From: Stereum hirsutum FP-91666 SS1
Lineage: Eukaryota; Basidiomycota; Agaricomycetes; Russulales; Stereaceae
Length of the DNA: 64,000 nucleotides
NCBI RefSeq assembly: GCF_000264905.1
Contig: NW_006763133.1
Span: 1,684,329 to 1,748,328 of the forward strand
Direction: 5' to 3'
In this document: positions 12,601-23,452 of the stretch, piece by piece
Layout: each line of letters opens with the position of its first letter
How positions within the stretch are numbered: the first letter of the stretch is position 1
Translations under genes and position numbers: made by a program
Notes under the pieces: model-generated
What the model was told of the DNA's origin: nothing
The model's input: only the letters and a program-made list of their open reading frames with translations
Database searches by the model: none

Positions 12601-14185
12601 GAAGTTCAAAGAAACGGACACAGCTGCCACCCTTGCAAAGGTCAGCACAAACTGGCGCGTCAAGGCGCTGGAGGCGTGGAGCAGCCGAGGTGCTGCACCA
12701 CCACCACCACCACCCGCGAGTGCTACCTCGTCCATGGCGGCACTGTCTCACCCTCGAAGCGGCTCGTACAGTGCTGGGCTTCCCCCGAAGGTCGAAGATA
12801 ATGATCGACGATCCTCTCTTCCCCATATGGACCGAAGCCAAGTCTACTCCCCGCCCGCACGTCCTGCATACTTTCGTCCTCCTCGAGACAGCATGATGCC
12901 CCAACCCCGAAGAAGCCCTCTCTCTTCCCCCACGAGCCCTGAACCTGAGATGTCTCCAGATGATAGTGGACATAACCCCGCCAAATTGATTCGAGAGTCT
13001 ATCGCATCGTTTGCTGGGTTCACTCACGCTCCTGCACCTAAACCTGCTCCCAAAGCAGGTCCACGGCCCCTACTGTTGAGTTCTTCGTCGCTCTTGACAG
13101 GCACACCGACACCTCCCGTCTCTCGGTCTACCAATGTCACTCCTGCGATCGGTGGGCACCGTCGCGATTGGTCCGACGTCATGCAGAACAAACCACACCT
13201 CACCCATAAGGCATCAGTGTCGTCCATATCATCTACATCCGAAGCCCCCGGTAGGCATCTACGGGCTGATAACAGGAGCTCAGATTGGGAATCTGATGCA
13301 ACGGAAAGTCGCAAGGTTCGAATTAACCGTGGCTCCGTCTCTCCCATGGCGCCTATGTTCCGAACCGGCCGACCCGCCTCTGATAGGTCATCCTCTGGGC
13401 CCGCAGAAAATGGGATAAATCCTCTACGCTCATGGGGCAGAGTGGACGCACCTGACTCACCGGTGACCCTTCCCTCGTCTCCGCCACCTCCGACGCCTGA
13501 ATCGTCCAGATTTCCCGGAAACAACGTCCAAGTCAGCGGGTCTGATTCTCAGAGAGGTTCCATGGTGCTCTCCGAGTCGAACGTCCACGTTCTTGACGCA
13601 CCGGCGACATCGAGGAAGATTGCACGGAAAAGGACTCCACCACCGCCAGCAGCGGTGGAAGGCGAGACGTCGGACTCTTCTGCTGCGCCAGCCCCGGTCA
13701 TGGCACCAAGCAGGAGTCCTCGCACTCGGTCGAAACGCTATGTCAACCGCCCGACCAACCTCACGATTCACAGACACGATTCCAACGCCAGTGCCACTTC
13801 AGACGTGAAGACACCCAGCCCTAACAGTCTTCAGCTGCCAGCAGATGGTGCTGAGGACCCCGACACGGGTATGACGCCACGGGCGCTTACGTTCGACGAA
13901 AACCAGTCATCTTCTCCCTCTCCCCCTTCACCGCGTTCTCCAAAGATGGTCAGGAAGTTATCTGGGGAAGGTCGTGCACGGAAGACCTCAACAGACGGCC
14001 AGCCTACTCGTACGAGAAAGATCTCGGCAGATGGTCGTGTAGTCAGGCCCCGAAAGATCTCGACTGGGAGCAAGGAGATTAAGCGAGAAAGTAGAGCGGA
14101 AGAAGGCGACGATGAAGGATACGACGACCTCCTTTCTGCGTACTCGGAGAGTGAAGGTAATGGTACGGATACGAAACTTCGGTGA
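9682..14185 (+). CDS. IST1 (ESCRT-III regulator) - TBC domain fusion protein with long disordered tail
   Basis: One model of 1,300 residues in eleven exons: 9682-9711, 9774-10000, 10093-10166, 10220-10314, 10373-10488, 10542-10624, 10677-10719, 10786-10861, 10915-11622, 11680-11720, 11776-14185. Residues 1-180 form an IST1/DUF292 domain (MSSWDVTRVKATFRLATQR, GRDISILLQQGSTTLARAKA, ALSAPPASAADLDTYL), the Vps4 regulator of multivesicular-body sorting. From about residue 185 a TBC (RabGAP-type) domain begins: GIPSTPPWLRPRIWRLLLG, KQRDSYYDL, QRTLFSS, ADTFWLFEAMVSEFSELED, HYSYRWLAPLLTHTLPL. Where TBC GAPs carry the Tyr-x-Gln finger, this reads NHSPHM. The final 700 residues are Ser/Pro-rich and low-complexity. 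Without the 10488/10542 splice, IST1 would stop after VYVLAI and TBC would need to start at MPLLRRLCAHG, so two genes remain an alternative. Confidence 0.78.
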
Positions 14186-14495
14186 TATTTTTGGTGGGTG
14201 AGGGGGATTAGAGTTGTCTCGTCTTTTCGTCGCGCTCTCTTGTTTTCTCCGTACCCTTCGATTTCGTGCATCATAGTCTCTTCATCCCTTATCTGCTAGA
14301 GGACCCTTTTCAAGCACATACGTATGCATACTGTACTTAATCTCATTCAATTTTTCCCTCCGCATAATCCTATGACTTATGTTCTATACCTCATTGGGCA
14401 TCTTTGCTATATCCAACGAATGGTTTGCATCTTCCTTTCCCATACAATACGCTACCCCTTACGTCCCACATGCCACGCAGAGCGTTGATGTCCTC
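14186..14495. other. convergent 3' spacer, IST1-TBC / PIG-H
   Basis: 310 bp between two stop codons facing each other; holds both 3' ends. Nothing else recognised. Confidence 0.5.
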
Positions 14496-15271
14496 CTATT
14501 CTTTCAAGATGTGCAAGTACTCGTGAACACTGTGATAAATTTCTATCAAAACCGGAAAGTGTGGCTTGATGTTCTATAACATATGTCAACTGAAGAAGGT
14601 GAAAATTGACACAAGAGAACAAGGGAGAGCGTACCTCATACGCCACGTCCATCTTCGCCGATCCGTCTGACAGTTGTTGAAGAGCAGCCAGATAAAAACG
14701 GACGTTCCATCCGTACAGTCCTTCGTTGATCACGAAGTTTTGGAGGGCCGTCAAGGGTATAAAGTTGCGAGAAGCAAACAGGGGGTATCCTGGGAAGCCG
14801 CGGTGGGTCTCGAATTGTATACCGTGCGGGGGAATGACAAGGACTGATTCTGGTACGTCACGGTCATCACTTAGCTTTAGGTACGGAGGGTGTATGCAGC
14901 GCGGACGTGACAGTCGTACCCCAAAGAACTTGCGTGCATTTTATGTACAGGTAAAGCAGAGCAATGGCTGCGATCCCTAGCCAAGCGTACGTTCGCCGAC
15001 CAATCTTCCACGACGCCCGAGATAAGTGTGGAAACATCTTGTAGCGAAGAGCACGAAGGCGTACCGTGGGCCACAAAGCAGAGCCTAGAAGAACCAGTAG
15101 CGCATCGAACCAAGTCAAAGCATGAGCACCCCGTATGGGTCGTCGACTACCATCGCGTGCGAGATGCCAATTCTCTACTCTGAATTCCTTGCATAGACCA
15201 GGGATGTCGAAGACGAGTAGCTCTGGATGAGTGTCGGGTAGAGGTCGACTGAGGCCTTGGGACCTTCCCAT
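14496..15271 (-). CDS. GPI15: GPI-GlcNAc transferase complex subunit PIG-H
   Basis: Subunit of the ER-membrane complex that transfers GlcNAc to phosphatidylinositol, the first step of GPI-anchor synthesis. The 214-residue protein is encoded by three exons: 15271-14920, 14849-14635, 14573-14496. A pair of hydrophobic segments (TWFDALLVLLGSAL and YAWLGIAAIALLYLYI) forms the membrane hairpin typical of PIG-H. The conserved C-terminal domain follows: ESVLVIPPHGIQFETHRGFP, SRNFIPLTALQNFVINEG, GWNVRFYLA and the end PHFPVLIEIYHSVHEYL. All junctions are GT-AG and preserve frame. Confidence 0.93.
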
Positions 15272-15976
15272 GCGCCCCAGATCAACGTGCTTGAACTATG
15301 CTCAGATCTTGAGCGACTCGATGGTAGGATACTGTGGTCTCGGTCAAAAACAGAGCCTGAGTTATGTATGATGGCGGTCGCTGTGAGAGGCCGTATTTCG
15401 GGTCATGCCTCTTACGGATGAGAAAGTAGAAATTGGGAGATAAACCAAGCCAGATATGGTCTGGATTACCTCTACGTAATCATGGCCAAATACAAAGACT
15501 TTGCCAGAATTTGTTTCACAATGACCTGTTCTTCCACCACACAAACAACAAACCTCGATCCTTGAAAACCTAGTGGAGTATCGAATAGCTTCAACCTTGA
15601 AAATCCAGAGGAAGCTTGTATGCTCTGCTAGCGCTATCAGTTCTCTCGGCATCCGTCATATCTACTATTCTACTGAAATGAAGCTACCGTTGTACCCTGG
15701 CTGCCATTGCTCTCAGCGGGAGACGACCACCTAGATATGAAATGTAACTTGATCTTCGAACCAATGGTTGCTCTCTTGAACGTACTGAAAGGACTCGGTC
15801 CGGCGCCCATTGTAGTATTGGTGTCAGAGATCTGGATCGGAGATGGCGATCAGACCAAGTTCAACTTCGGCCACTGGGCCTACTTGAAGTTTAAATTGTG
15901 CAAGGGCCGTGTCGCTTTCCTCATCTCAACCCCCTCAGAACCTTTTTCGAGCGCATCCTAGTTACTCTGCTCTGCT
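15272..15976. promoter_or_regulatory. divergent spacer, PIG-H / GH5_9 glucanase
   Basis: 705 bp between two outward-facing start codons, so it contains both promoters. Open frames at 15362-15652 (-) and 15707-15961 (+) match no family and are not called. No clear TATA box was found close to either start. Confidence 0.45.
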
Positions 15977-18049
15977 ATGTTGTCTATTTCCGACAATCCA
16001 GCCGCCTCCAGCGCCAGCGGCTTCGCATCTCTGCTTCAAACTCTTGGACTTATGCAAGGGTCCTTCAAGCCCTCTCCAGCCTTAAATGAATCCTCTAAAT
16101 CCTTCAACCAGTCCTCTCCAGACCCCATGAACAGCGCAAGCAACAGCACTAGCGGACCTATGTTTCAGGCGGTAGATTTCAGTGCTCAAACGGCCTTCTC
16201 TGACAACGGCGCGTGCAATGTCGAACCTTACACAACCCCGAACTACGCTGTTACACCCTTCCCGCCCTATGATCCCATTGAGGCGACGGTCTACCGCTAT
16301 CGACAACAGCAGTCCGTCAACCTTGGCTCCTGGTATGTCGTATGTATTATTGTTTCTACCAGCCTGGTCTCATCGTCTCGAAGGTTCGTTCACGAACAAT
16401 GGATGACCCCTTCTGTGTTCTCTTGTGCGTCTGGCAAACGAATATCAGAACTCGACATCGCTAGCGGTTGGGGCTCACACGATAACGCTCGCGCCGTACT
16501 CGAACGACACTGGGATACCTTCATCACTCAAAGCGACTTTCAGTACCTCGCCAATATCGGAATCAACACCGTCCGCCTTCCCATCGGTTATTGGAGTCTT
16601 GGTCCTGGATTTTGCGCGGGCACGCCCTTCGAATCTGTGGCGGATGTCTACCGAAATGCATGGCCACAAGTCATACGTGCCATCAACATGGCTGGACAAG
16701 CCGGCATCGGTGTTCTCGTCGACCTTCACGGTGCTCCTGGCAGCCAAAACGGTCAACCTCATTCTGGAATCTCAGATGGCGCCACCAATCTCTTTACCGA
16801 CCCTTCGGATCAAGACAAAACTGTCTCTGCGCTCGTTTGGTTGGCTCAACAGCTCGTCCATGTCACGAACGTCGTCGGCATCCAGATGCTGAATGAGCCC
16901 CAAAACGCACCCAACCTTTCCGATTTCTGTACGTCCACATATTTATCAAACCATCGGCTTCCTTGCTCATCCTGTCCATGCAGATACACGAGCTCTAGAT
17001 GCTATGCGAGGAACCTCGCCCGAAGCTGCCTCCTTTCCTTTCTATCTTCATGACGGCTTTGACCTCAATCGATTTGCCGATTTCATTGGCGGGCGTACCG
17101 ACTTCGTCGTGCAGGACTATCATTCTTACTACGTCTTCACACCTCAAGACGACCGTGAGGCTGCCCACGATCACACGGCGGATATTCAAGGTTACATTGC
17201 GAACAACCTTGGCCAAGCATCCCAGCGAGAACGCCGCAACCTGGTCATTGACGAGTGGTCTTGTGCCCTAACGCCAGACAGTATGGCTCAAGAGGAAAAT
17301 CCCGAAGATGCACAGAAACAATTCTGTACGGATCAAATGTACATGTACACAAATGCGACCGCGGGATGGAGTTTTTGGGGTACGCATTCTACCTTCATAT
17401 ACAGACTTTGCAAAGCTGACCACCATACTTAGCTTTCAGAAAGGAAGCATGCAATGATGATCCTGGCTGGTGCTTCACGGCCGCCGTAGGCCGCACCCTT
17501 CCTTCCACGTTCTTCTCCTACGGCCCAGGATCTTTCGCTACCCCCGCGCAACTCCAAGAGATCGCTGCCCTCGTTGCCGGCTCCGTCACCTCCACTTCTC
17601 CTTCGCCGCCAGCCAAACGGGATCCAGGTCTCCAGGCCGCCTTTGCTGTACCCCCCGACTCCACTGAGTCAACAGACGCTGCCGCGTTGGCCTCCTCGTC
17701 GGATTCGCTTCACAAACGCTCTCCAGAGTTTCAAGCCGCCTTCGCTGTACCTGCATCGACCGAGACCGCTTTTTCTCCTCCACATAAGCGCGATGGAGTA
17801 CCTGATCTTGCCAGCTCTCAAGCGTCGACCAATAAGGGATATTCTGACGGGTGGTTGACTGCGCAGATCTTCGCCACCCACGGGCTTTCTCGGCTTGGAT
17901 TCATTGGGCAGTATATAACGGATAGCATTGTGAAGTTGGGCCCTACAGTGATCGCATCCGGGACGGAAGACTTTTATAAGGATTGGTTTTTGAAGGGGTT
18001 GTGCGATGGCGAGAACGCCGTCAGAGGGGTTATCCAGATTGGAGGCTGA
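15977..18049 (+). CDS. GH5 subfamily 9 exo-beta-1,3-glucanase with Kex2-flanked repeats in its C-terminal tail
   Basis: Predicted glucan 1,3-beta-glucosidase of fungal cell-wall remodelling, 637 residues, exons 15977-16332, 16384-16928, 16984-17379, 17433-18049. After about 100 low-complexity residues the GH5_9 fold starts at VYRYRQQQSVNLGSWFVHEQ. GINTVRLPIGYWS, VLVDLHGAPGSQNG, QMLNEPQN (Glu acid/base) and LVIDEWSCAL (Glu nucleophile) are intact, as are QDYHSYYVF and GWSFWAF. No signal peptide is visible at this start, unlike yeast Exg1, so a missed upstream exon or unconventional export are both possible. The tail beyond the catalytic domain contains two copies of a QAAFAVP element bounded by Lys-Arg pairs. 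It converges on the AA8-CBM1 gene with 278 bp between stops. Confidence 0.88.
17611..17795 (+). repeat. tandem Lys-Arg-flanked peptide repeat in the GH5_9 tail
   Basis: The codons for KR-DPGLQAAFAVP begin at 17615 and those for KR-SPEFQAAFAVP at 17713, followed by a third KR-DGVP at 17786. The unit is 98 bp from the first dibasic pair to the second in sequence space, and the two elements share QAAFAVP followed by a Ser/Thr/Ala-rich spacer. The pattern resembles Kex2-processed repeat precursors. Confidence 0.7.
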
Positions 18050-18327
18050 GTATGTGGCGTGATTTATAGGTTGTCATTTCGGTTCTGCTTCTGTCTGTGT
18101 GTCCCATACGTGGTCCCTTTCCCCCCTGACTGTATCGCTATCCTCTAGCGTTTAACTCGCGGTACAAGTCGTTGACTCGGATATTCTTTACAACTCGCAG
18201 CATTGTGTCATTTGTTATCATACACCTCTTCCATAATGAGCCGATGAATACCCTACAAGACAGTCCTGGTATGTGGATATGTTTTGAACTACGGATTTCC
18301 ACGAAGGGCCTAGAACGAGTAGTTCTT

Positions 18328-19473
18328 CTACAGGCATTGACTATAGTATGTAGAAGAAGTGGTACACGTGCTTCCTGCAGCGCATACTGTTGGCCCGGTC
18401 CAACCTTCACCACCGCACTGACCATACTGCAAGTTCATTGATAAGTATATTAGAACATTGTCGAATGTTCTTCAAGCATAGCCAGGAGACGCACCTTGGT
18501 TTGTGTAGCTCCACTCGCCGTCGAAGTCGCGGTCCCAGTGGAGGTCGAAGCCACCGTCGACGCAGGCGCAGTAGCCGAACCCGAGCTCGATGCGCTACCG
18601 CCAAGGTAGGTATCGTACGACGAAGAATGGGTCGTCGAAAGATCCACTCCGAAAAAGTCGAACTCGTTGTGCTCCGTGAAATTGGACGCTGGGTTAGTAG
18701 GATCATCGACGGGTGTGGTAGTCGATGTGACATAGGCAAGGACCTGGGTCGAGGCGAGATTACCGGCACCGAGGGAGCCACCATCCCAGGTCGTACAGTT
18801 CTAGTACGAGGTGAGATGTGCGTGAGGTTGTGATTCTAGAAGCGACATCAAATGAGAGAGACTGGGGCAAACCTGGCAGCGGAAGGAGGCCTTCATATGG
18901 GTGCTATTCACCATAGTGTCGGGTAGCATTGTGATTATAGGTCCATCATAAGGAGTGGGCTGAACATATCCCCTGCGTTGACCGAGTCAGCCAGTGGCTT
19001 ATTATGAGTAATGATAAGACTTACGAGGTCCAGCGTGGTGAGAAGACGACATCTTCGCCGTTGGGCCACGTCACGAAGAGCAAGCTGTTGGCCATCTGGC
19101 CACCCATACTCACTCCTGTCCAGCCATAGCTAACGGGAGCCACGATCTCCGCGATGAACTGGGTGGAATTTGGTGTACTTCCTGTGGACAAGGGAGGGAG
19201 GACAATGCCAACGGTAATGTCCAACGTGGGATCCTAGGGATACAATGTAAACGTGCGATGAATTGAAGGTAAGATCATTGAGACCCACAGTGTATCCTGT
19301 GTAGCAGATCGAGTTGGTTGCATCACAGTATGCTGCACCGGCCTGTGCAGAGACTGAGGCAAATGAGACGTCAGTTATATTGTTTGTGCTTGTGTAACAT
19401 CGTGAACAGTCAATGAACACTGACCGAGGCCCACACATGCGAGAAGAGCAAGCAGGTATTTCTGGAAACCCAT
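18328..19473 (-). CDS. secreted haem cytochrome b562 (AA8) with C-terminal CBM1
   Basis: Extracellular electron-transfer protein of 275 residues resembling the cytochrome domain of cellobiose dehydrogenase but without a flavin domain. Six exons: 19473-19425, 19353-19289, 19233-19025, 18972-18873, 18800-18495, 18426-18328. The signal peptide is [20 protein letters not shown]. The AA8 core contains [37 protein letters not shown] (its Met is a candidate haem ligand), [16 protein letters not shown] and [18 protein letters not shown] (a candidate His region). A Ser/Thr/Ala linker leads to a cellulose-binding CBM1 ([20 protein letters not shown], then [12 protein letters not shown]) encoded by its own exon. 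The architecture matches the carbohydrate-binding cytochrome b562 described from Phanerochaete; a partner for LPMOs or quinone redox cycling is inferred. Confidence 0.92.
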
Positions 19474-19947
19474 TGGTATGGTATTCAAGATGATGGGATC
19501 AATGGGGCGGAGGGGTATACTGGTGAGCCCTTAGGTTCTCTGCGAATCCCTATAAAAGCAGACATGTTCGCGAAGCTGCCACGGTGGCGGCTAGCAACAA
19601 TTACATCTGAGACGATAGAAATGCGAGTTATATCCTAGCTTTATCCGTAAAAGTCGAGGTTGGTGATTCTTTACACCATATCCGCAGCCCAAGTAGAGCA
19701 GGATGAAGGTGCTAGTGCAAGAAGAAGTAGTGGCACCGTATGTTTGTGGCGCCGCCGGTTGAAACGAAGCACGCCGCGGGACTATAAAAAATTTGACATC
19801 CGACGAATCGCCCGCCACAGCCAAAATAGATCGACAATTCTCCTTGACTGCCTCCCTTCCTGACTTCCGCCCCCCTCATCCCATCGACCAAGGATCCTCT
19901 GCCGTGAGGTCGCATTCAAAAAACAAACACCCTCATTCCAACACATC
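19474..19947. promoter_or_regulatory. divergent promoter region, AA8-CBM1 / SNU13
   Basis: 474 bp between outward-facing starts. On the SNU13 side a TATAAAAAA element is followed by a C/T-rich tract around 19840-19885, a common basidiomycete core-promoter layout. On the cytochrome side the only TATA-like string (TATAAAA near 19551) is in the opposite orientation. Confidence 0.5.
19783..19791 (+). promoter_or_regulatory. TATA box, SNU13 side
   Basis: TATAAAAAA 157 bases before the SNU13 ATG, upstream of a pyrimidine-rich stretch where transcription would be expected to start. Confidence 0.5.
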
Positions 19948-20665
19948 ATGTCCGATCCTAACACCCGTGGAAAGGCCTGGCCTATGGCTGATGCTGAGTT
20001 GAACAACCAGGTGCGTTTTCCTTCCCCGGTTTTGAGTGCCACCCACACCACTTCGTCTTTCCTTCCCTTCCGACGTATCGCAAATAAATGCCGGAGAAGA
20101 CGAGAAGGCTGATGGACTGACCATACATGTGCTCAACTAGATCTTGGATCTCGTTCAACAAGCCTCTACCTACAAGCAGCTCAAAAAAGGAGCCAATGAG
20201 GGTATGCCTATAACCTGCTCGTCCCTTCACTTGCCCTTCTGACTTTGTCTCTCTGTTCATGTGCTTTACTCCTGATGACGTGGTACGCTAAAATGTTCAT
20301 AGCCACGAAGACCCTTAACCGTGGTATCGCGGAGTTCATCATCTTGACTGCCGACACGGAGCCTCTGGAAATTTTGCTCCACCTTCCCCTCCTCTGCGAA
20401 GAGAAGGTACGTGGTTTATTCTTACAGAACTTTCTCTGTTCTTGCACTCCTGTTGCTAACAATGCTTTACCTCGGGCATTTTGCTGGTGTGGTTATGGAT
20501 ATATAGAACGTGCCCTACATCTTCATCGAGTCCAAGGCTGCGTTGGGTAGGGCGTGTGGCGTCACCAGGCCGGTCATCGCTGCGAGCGTTACGTCGAACG
20601 AGCAGAGGGAGTTGCAGAGTCAGATCTTGACTATCAAGAAGGCCATCGACAAGCTCATGGTCTGA
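19948..20665 (+). CDS. SNU13: 13 kDa U4/U6.U5 snRNP and box C/D snoRNP protein Snu13 (L7Ae family)
   Basis: RNA-binding protein that recognises kink-turns in U4 snRNA and box C/D snoRNAs. It is encoded as 128 residues in four exons: 19948-20010, 20141-20201, 20303-20406, 20507-20665. Diagnostic segments are [59 protein letters not shown], and [18 protein letters not shown], ending in DKLMV. Length equals the family norm. The first two introns are longer than usual here (130 and 101 nt). In many eukaryotes snoRNAs are intron-encoded in such genes, but I could not identify boxes with certainty. Confidence 0.96.
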
Positions 20666-21089
20666 TTGGTACTACTCGGTCATGTACTAACACCTGTATC
20701 GGCCTGACGAACTCTGACTACATTTGCCGTCCATTTCTACACTGAATATTCTCGGAACCGGGTGACTCTAAATGACTACTTTCAGACCTCAGCAGAAAGC
20801 GTGAACACGCTTGGTTTCAGACCAAGCGCAAGGTTATCGGAAGACAGTCGATGCCATGTACAGGAAAACCTCGCTGAATTAGTCAGTCGTGTACAATGAA
20901 TAGGAATCGTGTATCGTCCTACGAGATCAAGCAACATGGAACCCATGAAGTAAACCAGAAAACATAGCATTGGGCTGATAAGACCTATGAGAAATAGTAA
21001 GAAATCATAACATGGGGGATGGCGGGGTACATCGAATACAGCATAGCGAGGATACTACTCAATCAAGCGAGAAGGGAGAGGACTAGGAA
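20666..21089. other. convergent 3' spacer, SNU13 / UBC9
   Basis: 424 bp between stop codons; both 3' ends. No further gene seen. Confidence 0.5.
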
Positions 21090-22022
21090 TTATTTCGGAA
21101 CGTTTTCGCGTGCTTGAGCCTTGACGCGTCGTCTGCAAGGATGGACGAGGTTAGAACGTATCAGTAAGTAGGCAACTCAAGGACCATCGGGAAGAGGGTA
21201 CATACTCGTACGCCACTTTATCGTTCCTGCTCATCAGTAGTTCATGAGCCTCAAAACAGATATGGAAACGTGAGAACATAGAACGTACTTGAACATAGTG
21301 TAAGCATCGCTCTGCGCTGGATCGTTCACGTTTGGATCATTGAGCAAGGCCTGAATACCCAGAAGAATCTGCAGCAGAGGTAGACCATTAACGGTAGCAC
21401 GCCACCCGTATGTCCTAGGCCGCACACGTACCTGCTTGATCGTAATCGCGGGTTTCCAAGATTTCTCCTCATCGAGAATGGACAGACAGACAGTGCCAGA
21501 GGGATACACGTTCGGGTGGAATAATGGGGGTGTGAATTTGCCTGTAGAAGACGATGAGGATTTATGCGCCCATCGGTTTAGTTCTGGCGAATCACTCACA
21601 CTTCGGCGGCTTAGAAGGATAATCTGGCAAGGGGATAATATAAGCTAGAGTCCTGCTCACACAAGGCAACCATCACGGTCGATCGTACTTACCTTCAGGG
21701 AAAATCATCACAAGTTTGTAAAGACCGCCTTCCCATGGTGTCTGTCGCCAAGTTCGCAATTTCGACGCGTCAATTAACGCGTCGCGAATTAAGCCAGTAA
21801 GGAACTACGTACGCCTTCCTTTCCAGGGATTCCGACCTCCCACTCCATGAGGTTCATAGAGCCATCAGCAGCCTTGGACGGCTTAGCGTAGAAGCCCTGT
21901 GAATGATAGATCAGTAATGTGTGGGCCACCGAGGAGCCACCAAACACGACACGCACGAATGGATGGTCTTTCCTCCATTGCTTACGCTCCTCAGTCAAAC
22001 GTGGTCTACAGATCCCAGACAT
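21090..22022 (-). CDS. UBC9: SUMO-conjugating enzyme Ubc9
   Basis: E2 enzyme that accepts SUMO from the Aos1-Uba2 E1 and transfers it to target lysines, mainly in the nucleus. The protein is 158 residues in eight exons: 22022-21957, 21896-21813, 21741-21693, 21623-21600, 21541-21432, 21368-21289, 21226-21206, 21132-21090. It starts [20 protein letters not shown]. The catalytic site lies in [18 protein letters not shown] with Cys at residue 93, the same position as in human UBC9. The Ubc9-specific [20 protein letters not shown] follows. Two exons are very small (24 and 21 nt). The gene shares a 219 bp promoter with the proteasome gene. Confidence 0.97.
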
Positions 22023-22241
22023 GATTGTCGACAGAGATACGCGATGAGAGTCGACAACGCGAGTGGAGGAGATACAACTGATTCAGTTCATATTCAAGCT
22101 GTGGATGCAAGGCGAAGGCGAGAGGCATATGATTGGTCAGCAATTACATCACGTGTCGTCCTGTGGAACACGGACGCGCAAGCTCAGTGTGGCCGCGCGT
22201 CTCATTCGACATTGGACGCGCTCAGACTCACCACAACCACA
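22023..22241. promoter_or_regulatory. compact bidirectional promoter, UBC9 / PRE2
   Basis: 219 bp separates the two outward-facing ATGs. No TATA box is present, as expected for housekeeping genes. A TCACGTG-like E-box occurs near 22149-22155 (catcacgtgtcg). Confidence 0.6.
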
Positions 22242-23452
22242 ATGAACTCCTTCGCGACTAGATTCTCAACAACTGGCGCAGAGGCGGAGATACGCAAGGC
22301 GAAGGAAATTACAGGCGAGGACGATGGCATGTCGGACGCGATGTGGGGGTCAGAGGCTGGTTTGGGAGGGATGGTCAATGGCGGACTTACATTCGCTATG
22401 CCTGCTGTTCACGATGTGAGCCCATCTTCCTATTCGTTCTGCCATATATTATCCTGAATTGTGGAATGTAGCCAACAGCATTCCTTAGGCTGCACACCGA
22501 TGACCACGCGGATCCTAACTGCAGGATCAAAATCCAGCACGGTACTACCACTCTTGCATTCAGGTTCAAAGGAGGCGTCATCGTTTCTGTGGACTCAAGA
22601 GCTACAGCGGGTAGCTACGTTGGTACGTGGCTGCTACGTATTATATGATGTGCATTTGTCTCATAACTGCTCAGCGTCGGGAACCGTGAAGAAGGTCATC
22701 GAGATCAACCCTTACCTGCTCGGAACTATGGCTGGTGGCGCGGGTGCGTCGAACTTATTATCTCGTCCGACATTGAAACTGAACGCTCGTTTCTTGCAGC
22801 GGACTGCCAATACTGGGAGACGTACCTTGGTATCCAGTGTCGACTACATGAACTGAGGAACCGGGAACGGATATCTGTGGCGGCAGCCAGCAAGTATCTC
22901 AGCAATCTCGTCTACAGCTACAAGGGCATGGGTCTCAGCATGGTACGTGATCATTGGCTTTATCTACTGTCCCGTCCTCATCTCAATATCTTCATAGGGT
23001 ACGATGATTGCCGGCTGGGACAAGACAGGCCCAGCGCTCTTCTATGTCGATTCGGATGGCACTCGTCTCAAGGGTGACCTCTTCTCCGTGGGTTCCGGTT
23101 CAACGTTCGCGTATGGTGTGCTCGACCAGGGGTACCGTTGGGACTTGACAGACGAGGAGGCTCAGGAACTTGGACGAAGGAGTATCTACGCCGCCGGGCA
23201 TCGTGATGCGTTCTCCGGTAACACGAACAACCTGTACCACGTGAAGGAGGACGGCTGGCACTTCATCGGTACGGACATATCGGGTTTTCTCAAAAAACAT
23301 CTACTAAATGACCGTCTACAGGCAACTACGACATTAGCAAGATGCACTACGACGGACCTGGAGACGTTCCTGGGTCGGCGGGGCATGGGTATGGGTACGA
23401 TGTTCGTACGAACGGCCGTTATTCGATTCTTCCTCCCGCAGTTACGGTTTAA
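22242..23452 (+). CDS. PRE2: 20S proteasome subunit beta type-5 (PRE2), chymotrypsin-like site
   Basis: Catalytic beta5 subunit of the 20S core. The precursor is 312 residues in six exons: 22242-22415, 22472-22622, 22675-22743, 22800-22942, 22998-23268, 23322-23452. An 82-residue propeptide ends in KIQHG, exposing the nucleophile Thr83 ([11 protein letters not shown]). [20 protein letters not shown] supplies the catalytic Asp and the Lys is in [18 protein letters not shown] context. The segments [31 protein letters not shown] and [10 protein letters not shown] complete the fold. Each intron is GT-AG and frame is kept throughout. Confidence 0.97.

Noticed and set aside
12578..13524. 149- and 166-codon antisense frames within the IST1-TBC tail
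   Set aside because: Shadows of a GC-rich low-complexity coding exon on the opposite strand.
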